5,261 nucleotides of DNA from Erythrobacter sp. (GCA_013214365.1 JABSPI010000266.1:1-5261), one strand, 5' to 3'; numbered from the stretch's first letter, positions 1 through 5,261 are shown. The notes: a model not told the origin generated them from the letters alone. Made by a program: numbers and translations.

Positions 1-334
1 CGAAACCCCGATTTCGCATATCCAGTGTGATCCGTTCGACAGCCCGTGGAAACCCGTCACTCCGCCGCACCGCACCAGCGCCACCGCCTCCGCACCTGTT
101 CATGCCCACACTACCGCGCCTTCGCAGCCCGCTCATGCCAAGCCGGCCACGACCAATTTTGACGGGATCGATGATTTGCGCGCCGCGGTCGACGATCACG
201 AGCGTTCCATCGTCGAACATGCGCTGGGCAAGCATCGTTGGAACCAGCGCCAGACCGCCAAAGCCTTGTCTTTGAGCTATGATCAATTGCGCCATGCGAT
301 CAAAAAACACGGCCTGATGGAACAAGGCGAATAG
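1..334 (+). CDS. pspF: PspF-like sigma-54-dependent transcriptional activator, C-terminal end (5' partial)
   Basis: Only the last 110 residues are present; the first complete codon starts at base 2 and the stop is TAG at 332-334. PspF is a cytoplasmic AAA+ activator that remodels sigma-54 RNA polymerase at phage-shock (psp) promoters and is held inactive by PspA. The AAA+ core lies outside the window. Visible are a DPFDSPW segment (residues 10-16), which resembles the end of the PspF AAA+ region, then an Ala/Pro/His/Thr-rich and probably disordered linker (about 17-55), then a Fis-type DNA-binding domain (about 60-105) with a helix-turn-helix around NQRQTAKALSLSYDQLRHAI (81-100) and a KKHGL ending. 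The short C-terminal domain and the DPF motif favour PspF over other enhancer-binding proteins, but without the AAA+ domain or the psp genes the exact name is an inference. A weak terminator may follow the stop. No psp gene lies downstream; in other bacteria pspA is usually divergent from pspF, which would place it off the left edge. Confidence 0.72.
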   Translation, partial: ETPISHIQCDPFDSPWKPVTPPHRTSATASAPVHAHTTAPSQPAHAKPATTNFDGIDDLRAAVDDHERSIVEHALGKHRWNQRQTAKALSLSYDQLRHAIKKHGLMEQGE

Positions 335-372
335 GCCTGCTCCAAGTCGGCGCAGGCGGGCTAGGCATTTTT
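335..372 (+). terminator. possible weak intrinsic terminator after pspF
   Basis: Immediately after the pspF stop, GCCTGC (335-340) and GCAGGC (352-357) form a perfect 6-bp inverted repeat. An alternative fold pairs GCCTG (335-339) with TAGGC (362-366), plus T341-C343 with G358-G360 across a C-C mismatch, and this one ends one base before TTTTT (368-372). The second fold has terminator geometry but contains two G-T wobbles and a large loop, so strength is uncertain. A second T-run follows at 378-382. Confidence 0.4.
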
Positions 373-454
373 ACGTATTTTTGCGGTGAGATTTTGGTGT
401 GTCTCAACCCCTTGTTTACCGCTTTTGCGTAGACATTTGGCACGAGGAAAAGCA

Positions 455-472
455 CCGGGCGCGAGGGCCCGG
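455..472 (+). other. GC-rich hairpin upstream of the PilZ gene
   Basis: CCGGGC (455-460) and GCCCGG (467-472) are a perfect 6-bp inverted repeat around the six-base loop GCGAGG. It lies 43 bases before the PilZ start codon and is followed by an A-rich stretch, not a T-run, so it does not look like a + strand terminator. It could lie in the 5' untranslated leader of the PilZ gene. No convincing -35/-10 promoter pair was found in 335-515. Confidence 0.35.
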
Positions 473-515
473 GCGCAAAACAAAATAATTACAGCAAGCT
501 AGGGCGCCGCGAATA

Positions 516-893
516 ATGGGTTACCACGATACGAGAATCAGCGAACGCGTCGCTCCGCGATTGCCTCTCAGCCTGCCTGGCACATTGATCGCAACGCAGG
601 GCAATTTCCCCTGTATCATCACCAACCTCTCGCGCACCGGTGCGCTGATCGCGATGCACCAATCGGTCAAGGTCGGCTCGGATGGCTATTTGCGGTCGGG
701 TCCAATCGACCGTTTCGTCACCGTAACGCGCCAGGAAAAAGGGTTGAATGCGGTCGAGTTTGAAATCCCTGTGACCGATCTGTTTGTCGCTGATCTGCGC
801 CGCTATCAGGATTCCTTTGCCGCGCACGAGCGCGAGGAGTTGATCGAGACCGTGCGCAGTTGGACCACGGGCGAAAATAAGGGCCGGTTCTAG
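516..893 (+). CDS. small PilZ-domain protein (putative c-di-GMP receptor)
   Basis: This is a 125-residue protein that is essentially a single PilZ domain. PilZ domains bind cyclic di-GMP through an N-terminal RxxxR motif and a downstream D/NxSxxG motif. Here RVAPR (residues 11-15) and NLSRTG (37-42) fit both, so ligand-binding capacity appears intact. A beta-rich core continues to about residue 90 (ending near AVEFEIPVTD), followed by a charged, probably helical C-terminus (about 91-115). There is no signal peptide, membrane segment or attached output domain, so it probably acts in the cytoplasm through a partner protein that cannot be identified here. ATG 516 is the first start codon after an in-frame TAA at 486-488; AGGG at 501-504 is a weak ribosome binding site 11 bases upstream. 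The gene is flanked by a possible terminator after pspF and a strong one at 927-966, so it is probably monocistronic. The family call is by motif and size only. Confidence 0.8.
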   Translation: MGYHDTRISERVAPRLPLSLPGTLIATQGNFPCIITNLSRTGALIAMHQSVKVGSDGYLRSGPIDRFVTVTRQEKGLNAVEFEIPVTDLFVADLRRYQDSFAAHEREELIETVRSWTTGENKGRF

Positions 894-926
894 GCCCGAT
901 TTGCTGCCGCGTGCGATGCCTTTTTG

Positions 927-966
927 CCCGCGGTGCGCGGCCCGCGGGGCGCATCCGGGGTTTTTT
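927..966 (+). terminator. intrinsic terminator after the PilZ gene
   Basis: An 11-bp GC-rich stem can form: CCCG (927-930) with CGGG (956-959), a bulged C931, GG (932-933) with TC (954-955), and TGCGC (934-938) with GCGCA (949-953), closing a 10-base loop. One G and then TTTTTT (961-966) follow at once, the classic rho-independent layout. A competing hairpin, CCCGCGG (927-933) with CCGCGGG (942-948), is mutually exclusive with it. The site lies 33 bases after the PilZ stop and separates that unit from the rimP operon. No T-run follows the hairpin when read on the - strand, so it appears one-directional. Confidence 0.72.
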
Positions 967-1056
967 AATCGCAGCTTTCTCACCATTGGGCTTGCCAAAT
1001 TGCGGGCGCGGGCCTACCTGCATATCAATCCCGACATTGTTGAGACTTTGAAGGGG

Positions 1057-1076
1057 CTGGCGCCGCAAGGTGCCGG
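1057..1076 (+). promoter_or_regulatory. GCAA-tetraloop hairpin in the rimP leader
   Basis: CTGGCGCC (1057-1064) pairs with GGTGCCGG (1069-1076) over 8 bp, including two G-T wobbles. The loop is GCAA (1065-1068), a GNRA tetraloop that is exceptionally stable in RNA. No T-run follows, so it is not a simple terminator. A regulatory role in the operon leader is inference from position; whether it is transcribed depends on the unmapped start site. Confidence 0.4.
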
Positions 1077-1106
1077 CATCGATCCGCTGTTGCGTTCTCG
1101 CTGGTG

Positions 1107-1128
1107 CGATCAAAAGGTCTCTTGGTCG
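1107..1128 (+). promoter_or_regulatory. second hairpin in the rimP leader
   Basis: CGATCAA (1107-1113) pairs with TTGGTCG (1122-1128) over 7 bp with one T-G wobble, leaving an 8-base loop AAGGTCTC. It is AT-richer and weaker than the preceding hairpin. It ends 39 bases before the rimP start codon and 20 bases before the likely AGGAAA ribosome binding site. Function is unknown. Confidence 0.3.
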
Positions 1129-1167
1129 ATTTGAATACACGCCTGTGCAGGAAAATTTGCAACTTTT

Positions 1168-1734
1168 ATGACTGACCTTGTTCGCCTTAGCGATCTGATT
1201 GAACCCGAAGCGAGTGCGCTCGGGTTTGAGCTGGTGCGCGTTAAGATGATGCCGTCAGAGGCGGGCGATGGCGGTGAGGCGCTGCAGATCATGGCCGAGG
1301 ATCCGGCCACCGGCCAATTGGTGATCGAACAATGCGCGGCGCTCTCGCGGCGTGTGTCCGATATGATTGATGCCCGCGAAGAAGCCGGCGAGGTTCTGAT
1401 CGAGGGGGCTTATCATCTCGAAGTGTCCTCGCCCGGAATTGACCGCCCGTTGACCCGCGCCAAGGATTACACCAATTGGGCAGGGCACGAGGCCCGGATC
1501 GTGATGGCCAAGGGGTTTGAGGGGCAACGCACCTATAAAGGCGTGCTGGGCCCGCTCGACAATGGCATGATCCAGATCGCCGATGCCAAATCGGGGGAGG
1601 CGTTTCTCCCCATAAATGAAGTTCACAGCGCCAAGCTTGTTTTGACAGACGCGCTTGTCGCTGCAACCAAGCCGCTCGATATGGGCGGTGCCGACACTAT
1701 TGAAGAAGAAACTGAAGAGAAGGCAGACGACTGA
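1168..1734 (+). CDS. rimP: ribosome maturation factor RimP
   Basis: RimP is a cytoplasmic assembly factor for the 30S ribosomal subunit, acting early on the pre-30S particle. The 188-residue product shows the family layout: an N-terminal alpha/beta domain (about 5-95) opening with LIEPEASALGFELVRVK and ending in the hallmark LEVSSPGIDRPL (84-95), then an SH3-like C-terminal domain (about 98-160). It is longer than the roughly 150-residue E. coli protein because of a Gly/Glu-rich loop near residues 30-38 and an acidic tail rich in Glu and Asp (about 173-188). AGGAAA (1149-1154) is the likely ribosome binding site, 13 bases before ATG 1168, which is slightly long. The stop TGA shares its last base with the nusA start (TGATG), so translational coupling is likely. 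It is the first gene of the rimP-nusA-ylxR-infB cluster, the usual bacterial order. Confidence 0.95.
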   Translation: MTDLVRLSDLIEPEASALGFELVRVKMMPSEAGDGGEALQIMAEDPATGQLVIEQCAALSRRVSDMIDAREEAGEVLIEGAYHLEVSSPGIDRPLTRAKDYTNWAGHEARIVMAKGFEGQRTYKGVLGPLDNGMIQIADAKSGEAFLPINEVHSAKLVLTDALVAATKPLDMGGADTIEEETEEKADD

Positions 1735-3383
1735 TGGCCAGTGCCATTTCCGCCAATAAGGCAGAATTGCTCGCGATTGCGAAATCCGTTGCCAGCGAGA
1801 AGATGATCGACGAGGCGATCGTGATCGAAGCGATGGAAGAGGCGATCCAGAAATCGGCTCGCAATCGCTACGGCGCCGAGAATGACATCCGTGCAAAGCT
1901 CGATCCCAAGACCGGTGATCTGACGCTGTGGCGCGTGGTCGAGGTGGTCGAAGAGGTCGATGATTACTTCAAGCAGGTTGACCTCAAGCAAGCGAGCAAG
2001 GTTCAGGAAGGCGCCGCGATTGGCGACTTTATCGTTGACCCGCTGCCGCCGGTGGATCTGGGCCGGATCGACGCGCAAAGCGCCAAGCAGGTGATCTTTC
2101 AAAAGGTCCGCGATGCCGAGCGTGAGCGTCAGTTCGAAGAGTTCAAGGATCGCGCCGGCGAGGTTATCACCGGGGTGATCAAATCGGTCGAATTTGGCCA
2201 TGTGATTGTCAATCTGGGCCGAGCCGAAGGGGTTATCCGCCGCGACCAGCAAATCCCGCGCGAAGCGGCGCGGGTGGGCGAGCGTGTGCGCGCAGTGATC
2301 ACCAAGGTGGAGCGCAATAATCGCGGTCCGCAAATCTTCCTATCGCGCGGCGCGCCTGATTTCATGCGCAAATTGTTCGCGCAAGAAGTGCCCGAAATCT
2401 ACGACGGGATTATCGAGATCAAAGCCGCCGCCCGCGATCCGGGCAGCCGGGCCAAAATCGGCGTGATCAGCCATGACAGCTCGATCGATCCGGTCGGCGC
2501 ATGTGTGGGTATGAAAGGCAGCCGGGTGCAGGCCGTCGTGCAGGAATTGCAGGGCGAGAAGATCGACATCATCCCGTGGTCCGAAGACACCGCGACATTC
2601 GTCGTCAACGCCTTGCAGCCGGCCACGGTTGCGCGCGTTGTGCTTGACGAAGAGGATGGCCGGATCGAAGTGGTTGTGCCCGACGATCAGCTTAGCCTGG
2701 CGATTGGCCGGCGCGGGCAGAATGTCCGTCTCGCCAGCCAGCTGACCGGTCACCAGATCGATATCATGACCGAGGAAGAGGCATCGGAGAAGCGCTCGAA
2801 GGAATTCGCCGAGCGTTCGAAAATGTTCGAAGAAGAACTCGATGTCGACGAAACCTTGTCGCAGCTGCTTGTGGCTGAAGGGTTCGCGATGCTCGAAGAG
2901 GTCGCCTATGTCGAAATGGCCGAATTGGCCGCTATCGAAGGGTTTGACGAAGAGCTGGCCGAAGAATTGCAGAGCCGCGCCACCGAAGCTCTGGAACGTC
3001 AGGAAGAGGCGCATCGCACCGCGCGGCGCGAGCTTGGCGTGGAAGATGATCTGGCGACCATGCCGCATCTGAGCGAGGCGATGTTGGTCACGCTTGGCAA
3101 AGCCGGGATCAAGACGCTCGACGATCTGGCCGACCTTGCCACTGATGAATTGATCGCCAAGAAGCGCGAGGCGCCGCGGCGTCGCAACAATGCCGATGGC
3201 CCGCCCATGCGTCGTCCGCAGCGCGAGCAGGACAAAGGCGGCGTGCTGGGTGAATATGGCCTGTCCGAAGAACAGGGCAATGAGATCATCATGGCCGCGC
3301 GTGCGCATTGGTTCGAAGACGAAGAGGACGCAGCTCCGGCTGCCGACACTCAGGAGGCCGCCGATGCGGACTCCACCCAATGA
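1734..3383 (+). CDS. nusA: transcription termination/antitermination factor NusA
   Basis: NusA binds RNA polymerase and nascent RNA, modulating pausing, intrinsic termination and rRNA antitermination. The 549-residue protein is full length with all expected domains: an N-terminal polymerase-binding domain (about 5-130); an S1 domain (about 140-205, GEVITGVIKSVEFGHVIVNL); KH1 (about 230-300) with GMKG at 259-262; KH2 (about 305-350) with GRRG at 325-328 in SLAIGRRGQNVRLAS; and two acidic C-terminal repeats built of helix-hairpin-helix elements (about 370-420 and 436-531). The second repeat is interrupted by an Arg/Pro-rich, probably disordered insert (about 476-503) before VLGEYGLSEEQGNEII, followed by an acidic Ala/Asp-rich tail. 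GAGAAGG (1717-1723), inside the end of rimP, is the ribosome binding site, 10 bases before the start. The gene overlaps rimP by one base and the next gene by 20 bases. Confidence 0.97.
   Translation: MASAISANKAELLAIAKSVASEKMIDEAIVIEAMEEAIQKSARNRYGAENDIRAKLDPKTGDLTLWRVVEVVEEVDDYFKQVDLKQASKVQEGAAIGDFIVDPLPPVDLGRIDAQSAKQVIFQKVRDAERERQFEEFKDRAGEVITGVIKSVEFGHVIVNLGRAEGVIRRDQQIPREAARVGERVRAVITKVERNNRGPQIFLSRGAPDFMRKLFAQEVPEIYDGIIEIKAAARDPGSRAKIGVISHDSSIDPVGACVGMKGSRVQAVVQELQGEKIDIIPWSEDTATFVVNALQPATVARVVLDEEDGRIEVVVPDDQLSLAIGRRGQNVRLASQLTGHQIDIMTEEEASEKRSKEFAERSKMFEEELDVDETLSQLLVAEGFAMLEEVAYVEMAELAAIEGFDEELAEELQSRATEALERQEEAHRTARRELGVEDDLATMPHLSEAMLVTLGKAGIKTLDDLADLATDELIAKKREAPRRRNNADGPPMRRPQREQDKGGVLGEYGLSEEQGNEIIMAARAHWFEDEEDAAPAADTQEAADADSTQ
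3352..3357 (+). promoter_or_regulatory. ribosome binding site fixing the ylxR start
   Basis: A perfect AGGAGG lies inside the last codons of nusA, 6 bases before ATG 3364. The reading frame of the next gene stays open upstream to about 3190, but this site and the good match of the protein from here on support the shorter start. It also implies ylxR can be initiated by ribosomes finishing nusA. Confidence 0.8.
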
Positions 3384-4098
3384 GCGCGTAAACCCCGATA
3401 TCGCTGAACGGCGCGCTCCCGAACTTGCTTCTGGGAGCGAACGTCGCTGTATCCTTTCTGGGGAGACGGCGCCGCGCGCGCAATTGATCCGCTTGGCGAT
3501 CGCGCCCAGCGGCGAGGTTTTGCCCGATCCGGCCGCCAAGGCGCCGGGCCGCGGGGCGTGGATCGCGCCTGATAAAGCCGCGCTTGAAAGCGCGATGGGC
3601 GATGGCCATTTAAAACGGGCATTGATGCGGTCATTCAAGGGTGGCCCCATCGATCACGATGGGCACCGTTTGCAATTGCAAATCGGCGATGATTTGCCCG
3701 GCGCAATCGCGGCGGGGCTGACCCGCCACCTGCTCGACCGTCTGGGTCTGGAATGGCGTGGTGGCAATATCGTACTGGGCTCCAGCCGGATCGCCGAACA
3801 CGCCCGCACCGGTCGCATCGGCCTGTTGCTGCATGCCAGCGATGCCAGCGAAGATGGCCGCCGCAAACTCGACCAGGCATGGCGAGTGGGGCTTGATCAA
3901 GAGGGGTCGGGCAAACGCGGAATTGTCTTGCCTCTGGACCGCGACACGCTGTCTGTGGCATTGGGCCGCGCAAACGTCGTCCATCTGGGCGTTTCGGGCG
4001 CACACAATAAAGGCGGGAACGGCAAAGATGCCGCAAGCCGTGTGGGGCAGGCGGTGACGCGGCTGACCCGGTTTTTGGGGAATGATCCCCCCGGTTAG
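3364..4098 (+). CDS. ylxR: YlxR (DUF448) RNA-binding protein fused to an L7Ae-like domain
   Basis: The 244-residue product joins two predicted RNA-binding modules. Residues about 25-92 form the YlxR/DUF448 domain: ERRCILSGE (26-34), an LIRLAI strand (41-46), GEVLPD (50-55) and the family's GRGAW signature (62-66). Residues about 110-240 resemble the L7Ae/L30e fold: a helical segment leading to GLEWRGGNIVLGSSRI (128-143), a TGRIGLLLHASDAS strand region (149-162) and ALGRANVVHLGV (199-210). YlxR proteins sit between nusA and infB in many bacteria and are thought to bind RNA or nucleoid; the two-domain form is, to my knowledge, common in alphaproteobacteria. A Lys/Gly-rich stretch (about 214-222) may add RNA contacts. 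The start overlaps the end of nusA by 20 bases and is set by AGGAGG at 3352-3357. The cellular role of this fused form is not established from the sequence; the L7Ae assignment is less certain than YlxR. Confidence 0.9.
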   Translation: MRTPPNERVNPDIAERRAPELASGSERRCILSGETAPRAQLIRLAIAPSGEVLPDPAAKAPGRGAWIAPDKAALESAMGDGHLKRALMRSFKGGPIDHDGHRLQLQIGDDLPGAIAAGLTRHLLDRLGLEWRGGNIVLGSSRIAEHARTGRIGLLLHASDASEDGRRKLDQAWRVGLDQEGSGKRGIVLPLDRDTLSVALGRANVVHLGVSGAHNKGGNGKDAASRVGQAVTRLTRFLGNDPPG

Positions 4099-4161
4099 CG
4101 ATGCTGGATTAAATGGGCGAATGGCACAGCGGCATATGCGCGGTGCAGACAAGAGACTTTG

Positions 4162-4166
4162 AAGGA
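4162..4166 (+). promoter_or_regulatory. distant ribosome binding site of infB
   Basis: AAGGA ends 13 bases before ATG 4180, longer than the usual 5-9 bases, and no better purine run lies closer. An in-frame TAA at 4168-4170 and the lack of another start codon after it fix ATG 4180 as the first possible start, so the wide spacing is a property of this gene and not a wrong start choice. Confidence 0.5.
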
Positions 4167-4179
4167 CTAACGAGCTATA

Positions 4180-5261
4180 ATGAGCGACGAAGATAAAAAA
4201 CCTGCACGCAAACCGCTGGGCCTGAAACGGGCGGTCGATGCCGGCGAGGTCAAACAGACCTTTAGCCACGGCCGCACCAACAAGGTCGCGGTTGAGGTCA
4301 AGCGCCGCCGCAAGCTCGTAAAGCCGGGCGAGACACCTGCGCCCGAAGCAGCGCCCGAACCCGCGCCCGCACCCGCGCCCAAGGCCAAGGAAGCGCCCAA
4401 CAAGCCTGCGCCCAAAAAGCCGGCTGTCCCGGCTGAAACCGCGCAGGAGCGCGTCGCGCGCATGCAGCGCGAAGCCGAGGAAGAGCGGCTGAAAATGGCC
4501 GAAGAAGCGCGCAAGCGTGACGAACAAAAGGCCAAGCAGGACGCCGAGGATAAAAAGCGCCGCGAGGAAGAAAACCGCAAAGCCAAAGCCGAAGCCGAAG
4601 AGCGCACCAAGCAGGAGGCCCAAAAAGAAGCCGAAGCCGCCGCAGCAGCGCAGGCCGAGTCCCAAGCGGCCGAGGCGGCCGAGGCGGCCAAACCAGGCAA
4701 ACCGGCCACCCCGACGCCGAGCGCGCGCAAATTCACCCCTGTTGCGCGGCCCGAGCCCAAGCGCCCTGAAAAGAAGAAAAAAGAAGAAAAACGCGCGGTC
4801 AAAGAAACCGCCCAATCCAAGGATAAGCGCCGCTCTGGCCGCTTGACTGTATCCAAAGCCTTGAACGAGGATGAAGGCCGGCGCGCGCGTTCGCTCGCCG
4901 CGCTCAAACGTGCGCGCGAGAAAGAACGTCGCTTGCAAGGCGGCGGTTCATCCAAGCCACGTGAGAAACAGATCCGCGACGTGGTTGTGCCTGAAGCCAT
5001 TACAGTTGGCGAATTGGCCAAGCGGATGGGCGAGAAGGGCGCCGATCTGGTCAAGGAATTGTTCAATCTCGACATGATGGTCACCGTCAACCAGACGATC
5101 GATCAGGACACAGCGGAATTGTTGGTCGAACAGTTCGGCCACAATATCCAAAAGGTGTCCGAGGCCGATGTCGACATCACCACTGAAGAGGATGTCGATC
5201 CCGAGGACACTCTGGTCGAACGCCCGCCTGTGGTGACGATTATGGGCCATGTCGATCACGG
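4180..5261 (+). CDS. infB: translation initiation factor IF-2, N-terminal part (3' partial)
   Basis: IF-2 is the GTPase that brings fMet-tRNA to the 30S subunit and promotes subunit joining. The window holds 360 complete codons and ends inside the P-loop: GHVDH (356-360) plus two bases of the next codon, read against the family's GHVDHGKT. Residues 1-50 are a basic N-terminal segment with GLKRAVDAGEVKQTFSHGR (14-32). A Pro/Ala-rich linker (about 51-87) leads into a long Glu/Lys/Arg/Ala helix (about 88-172), likely a single charged helix or coiled coil, then a basic linker (about 173-261). The conserved IF2_N domain follows (about 264-320; IRDVVVPEAITVGELAKRM), then VERPPVVTIMG leading into the GTPase domain. 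The C-terminal GTPase remainder and tRNA-binding domains lie beyond the edge. The gene starts 81 bases after ylxR and is probably in the same transcript, as no terminator or clear promoter lies between. Confidence 0.96.
   Translation, partial: MSDEDKKPARKPLGLKRAVDAGEVKQTFSHGRTNKVAVEVKRRRKLVKPGETPAPEAAPEPAPAPAPKAKEAPNKPAPKKPAVPAETAQERVARMQREAEEERLKMAEEARKRDEQKAKQDAEDKKRREEENRKAKAEAEERTKQEAQKEAEAAAAAQAESQAAEAAEAAKPGKPATPTPSARKFTPVARPEPKRPEKKKKEEKRAVKETAQSKDKRRSGRLTVSKALNEDEGRRARSLAALKRAREKERRLQGGGSSKPREKQIRDVVVPEAITVGELAKRMGEKGADLVKELFNLDMMVTVNQTIDQDTAELLVEQFGHNIQKVSEADVDITTEEDVDPEDTLVERPPVVTIMGHVDH
4666..4689 (+). repeat. 9-base tandem repeat within infB
   Basis: The unit GCGGCCGAG occurs about 2.7 times in a row and encodes an Ala-Ala-Glu repeat in the charged helix of IF-2. 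It is in frame, so copy-number change would only lengthen or shorten the helix. It is a small local low-complexity tract, not a mobile element. Confidence 0.7.

Larger units (their letters stand above)
967..1167 (+). other. non-coding leader/promoter region of the rimP-nusA-ylxR-infB operon
   Basis: These 201 bases lie between a strong terminator and rimP and must contain the operon promoter if the terminator is efficient. I could not identify a convincing -35/-10 pair; the best 17-base-spaced candidate (TTGCCA 992-997 with TACCTG 1015-1020) has a poor -10 element. Two hairpins (1057-1076 and 1107-1128) are the main structure seen. A short + strand reading frame through 901-1134 shows no recognisable protein features and runs across the terminator, so it is not called as a gene. 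Confidence 0.5.

Noticed and set aside
27..275. An 82-codon + strand reading frame in another frame of pspF
   Set aside because: The pspF frame carries the recognisable helix-turn-helix; this one is Pro/Arg/Ser-rich shadow sequence.
438..453. Sigma-54-like TGGCACGAGGAAAAGC upstream of the PilZ gene
   Set aside because: The GG and GC doublets are 11 bases apart instead of 10, and the -12 element lacks TTGC.
901..1134. A 77-codon + strand reading frame between the PilZ gene and rimP
   Set aside because: It begins at TTG, runs through the terminator stem and T-run, and encodes nothing recognisable.
1623..2333. A 236-codon antisense reading frame opposite the start of nusA
   Set aside because: It is antisense to conserved coding sequence, with no recognisable domain or supporting ribosome binding site.
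3190..3363. Upstream extension of the ylxR reading frame into nusA
   Set aside because: The extension has no YlxR similarity, and a perfect AGGAGG is placed for ATG 3364.
2340..3650. A 436-codon antisense reading frame opposite nusA and ylxR
   Set aside because: It lies wholly opposite two well-recognised genes, shows no domain, and long antisense frames are expected from the codon bias of GC-rich genes.
4132..4139. GCATATGC palindrome in the ylxR-infB gap
   Set aside because: A single 8-base palindrome with no repeat or known site nearby is expected by chance.
4176..4181. TATAAT overlapping the infB start codon
   Set aside because: No -35 element lies 16-18 bases upstream, and a start downstream would lie inside the infB coding sequence.
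3631..4938. A 435-codon antisense reading frame opposite ylxR and infB
   Set aside because: Its Phe/Leu/Gly/Arg-rich low-complexity sequence is the mirror of the Lys/Glu/Ala-rich IF-2 helix; no protein family is recognisable.

Overview
The window looks like an ordinary core-genome stretch from an alphaproteobacterium. It is most likely a member of Sphingomonadales and perhaps Erythrobacteraceae; this taxonomic guess rests on gene order and protein style, not on a search. Base composition is moderately GC-rich and even throughout. All genes are on the + strand, and I see no insertion sequence, phage gene, CRISPR array, tRNA or rRNA.

The left part (1-966) holds two stand-alone genes. The first is the 3' end of a sigma-54 activator, probably pspF, the phage-shock regulator, ending in a Fis-type helix-turn-helix. 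After a 181-nt gap with a possible weak terminator comes a 125-residue PilZ-domain protein with both c-di-GMP-contacting motifs recognisable. A convincing intrinsic terminator at 927-966 closes that unit.

After a 201-nt leader region (967-1167) containing two predicted hairpins, the conserved transcription/translation operon begins: rimP (30S maturation), nusA (transcription elongation, termination and antitermination), a YlxR/DUF448 protein fused to an L7Ae-like domain, and infB (initiation factor IF-2, cut by the window edge just inside its GTP-binding P-loop). rimP and nusA share one base, nusA and ylxR overlap by 20 bases, and infB follows 81 bases later. This packing suggests one transcript with translational coupling, tying ribosome assembly, transcript elongation and translation initiation together.

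I found no evidence for an undescribed system. The points most worth a second look are the structured leader upstream of rimP, the PilZ gene isolated between pspF and the rimP operon, the arginine/proline-rich insert splitting the last acidic repeat of NusA, and the YlxR-L7Ae fusion. The many long antisense reading frames are explained by the composition and codon structure of the genes opposite them.
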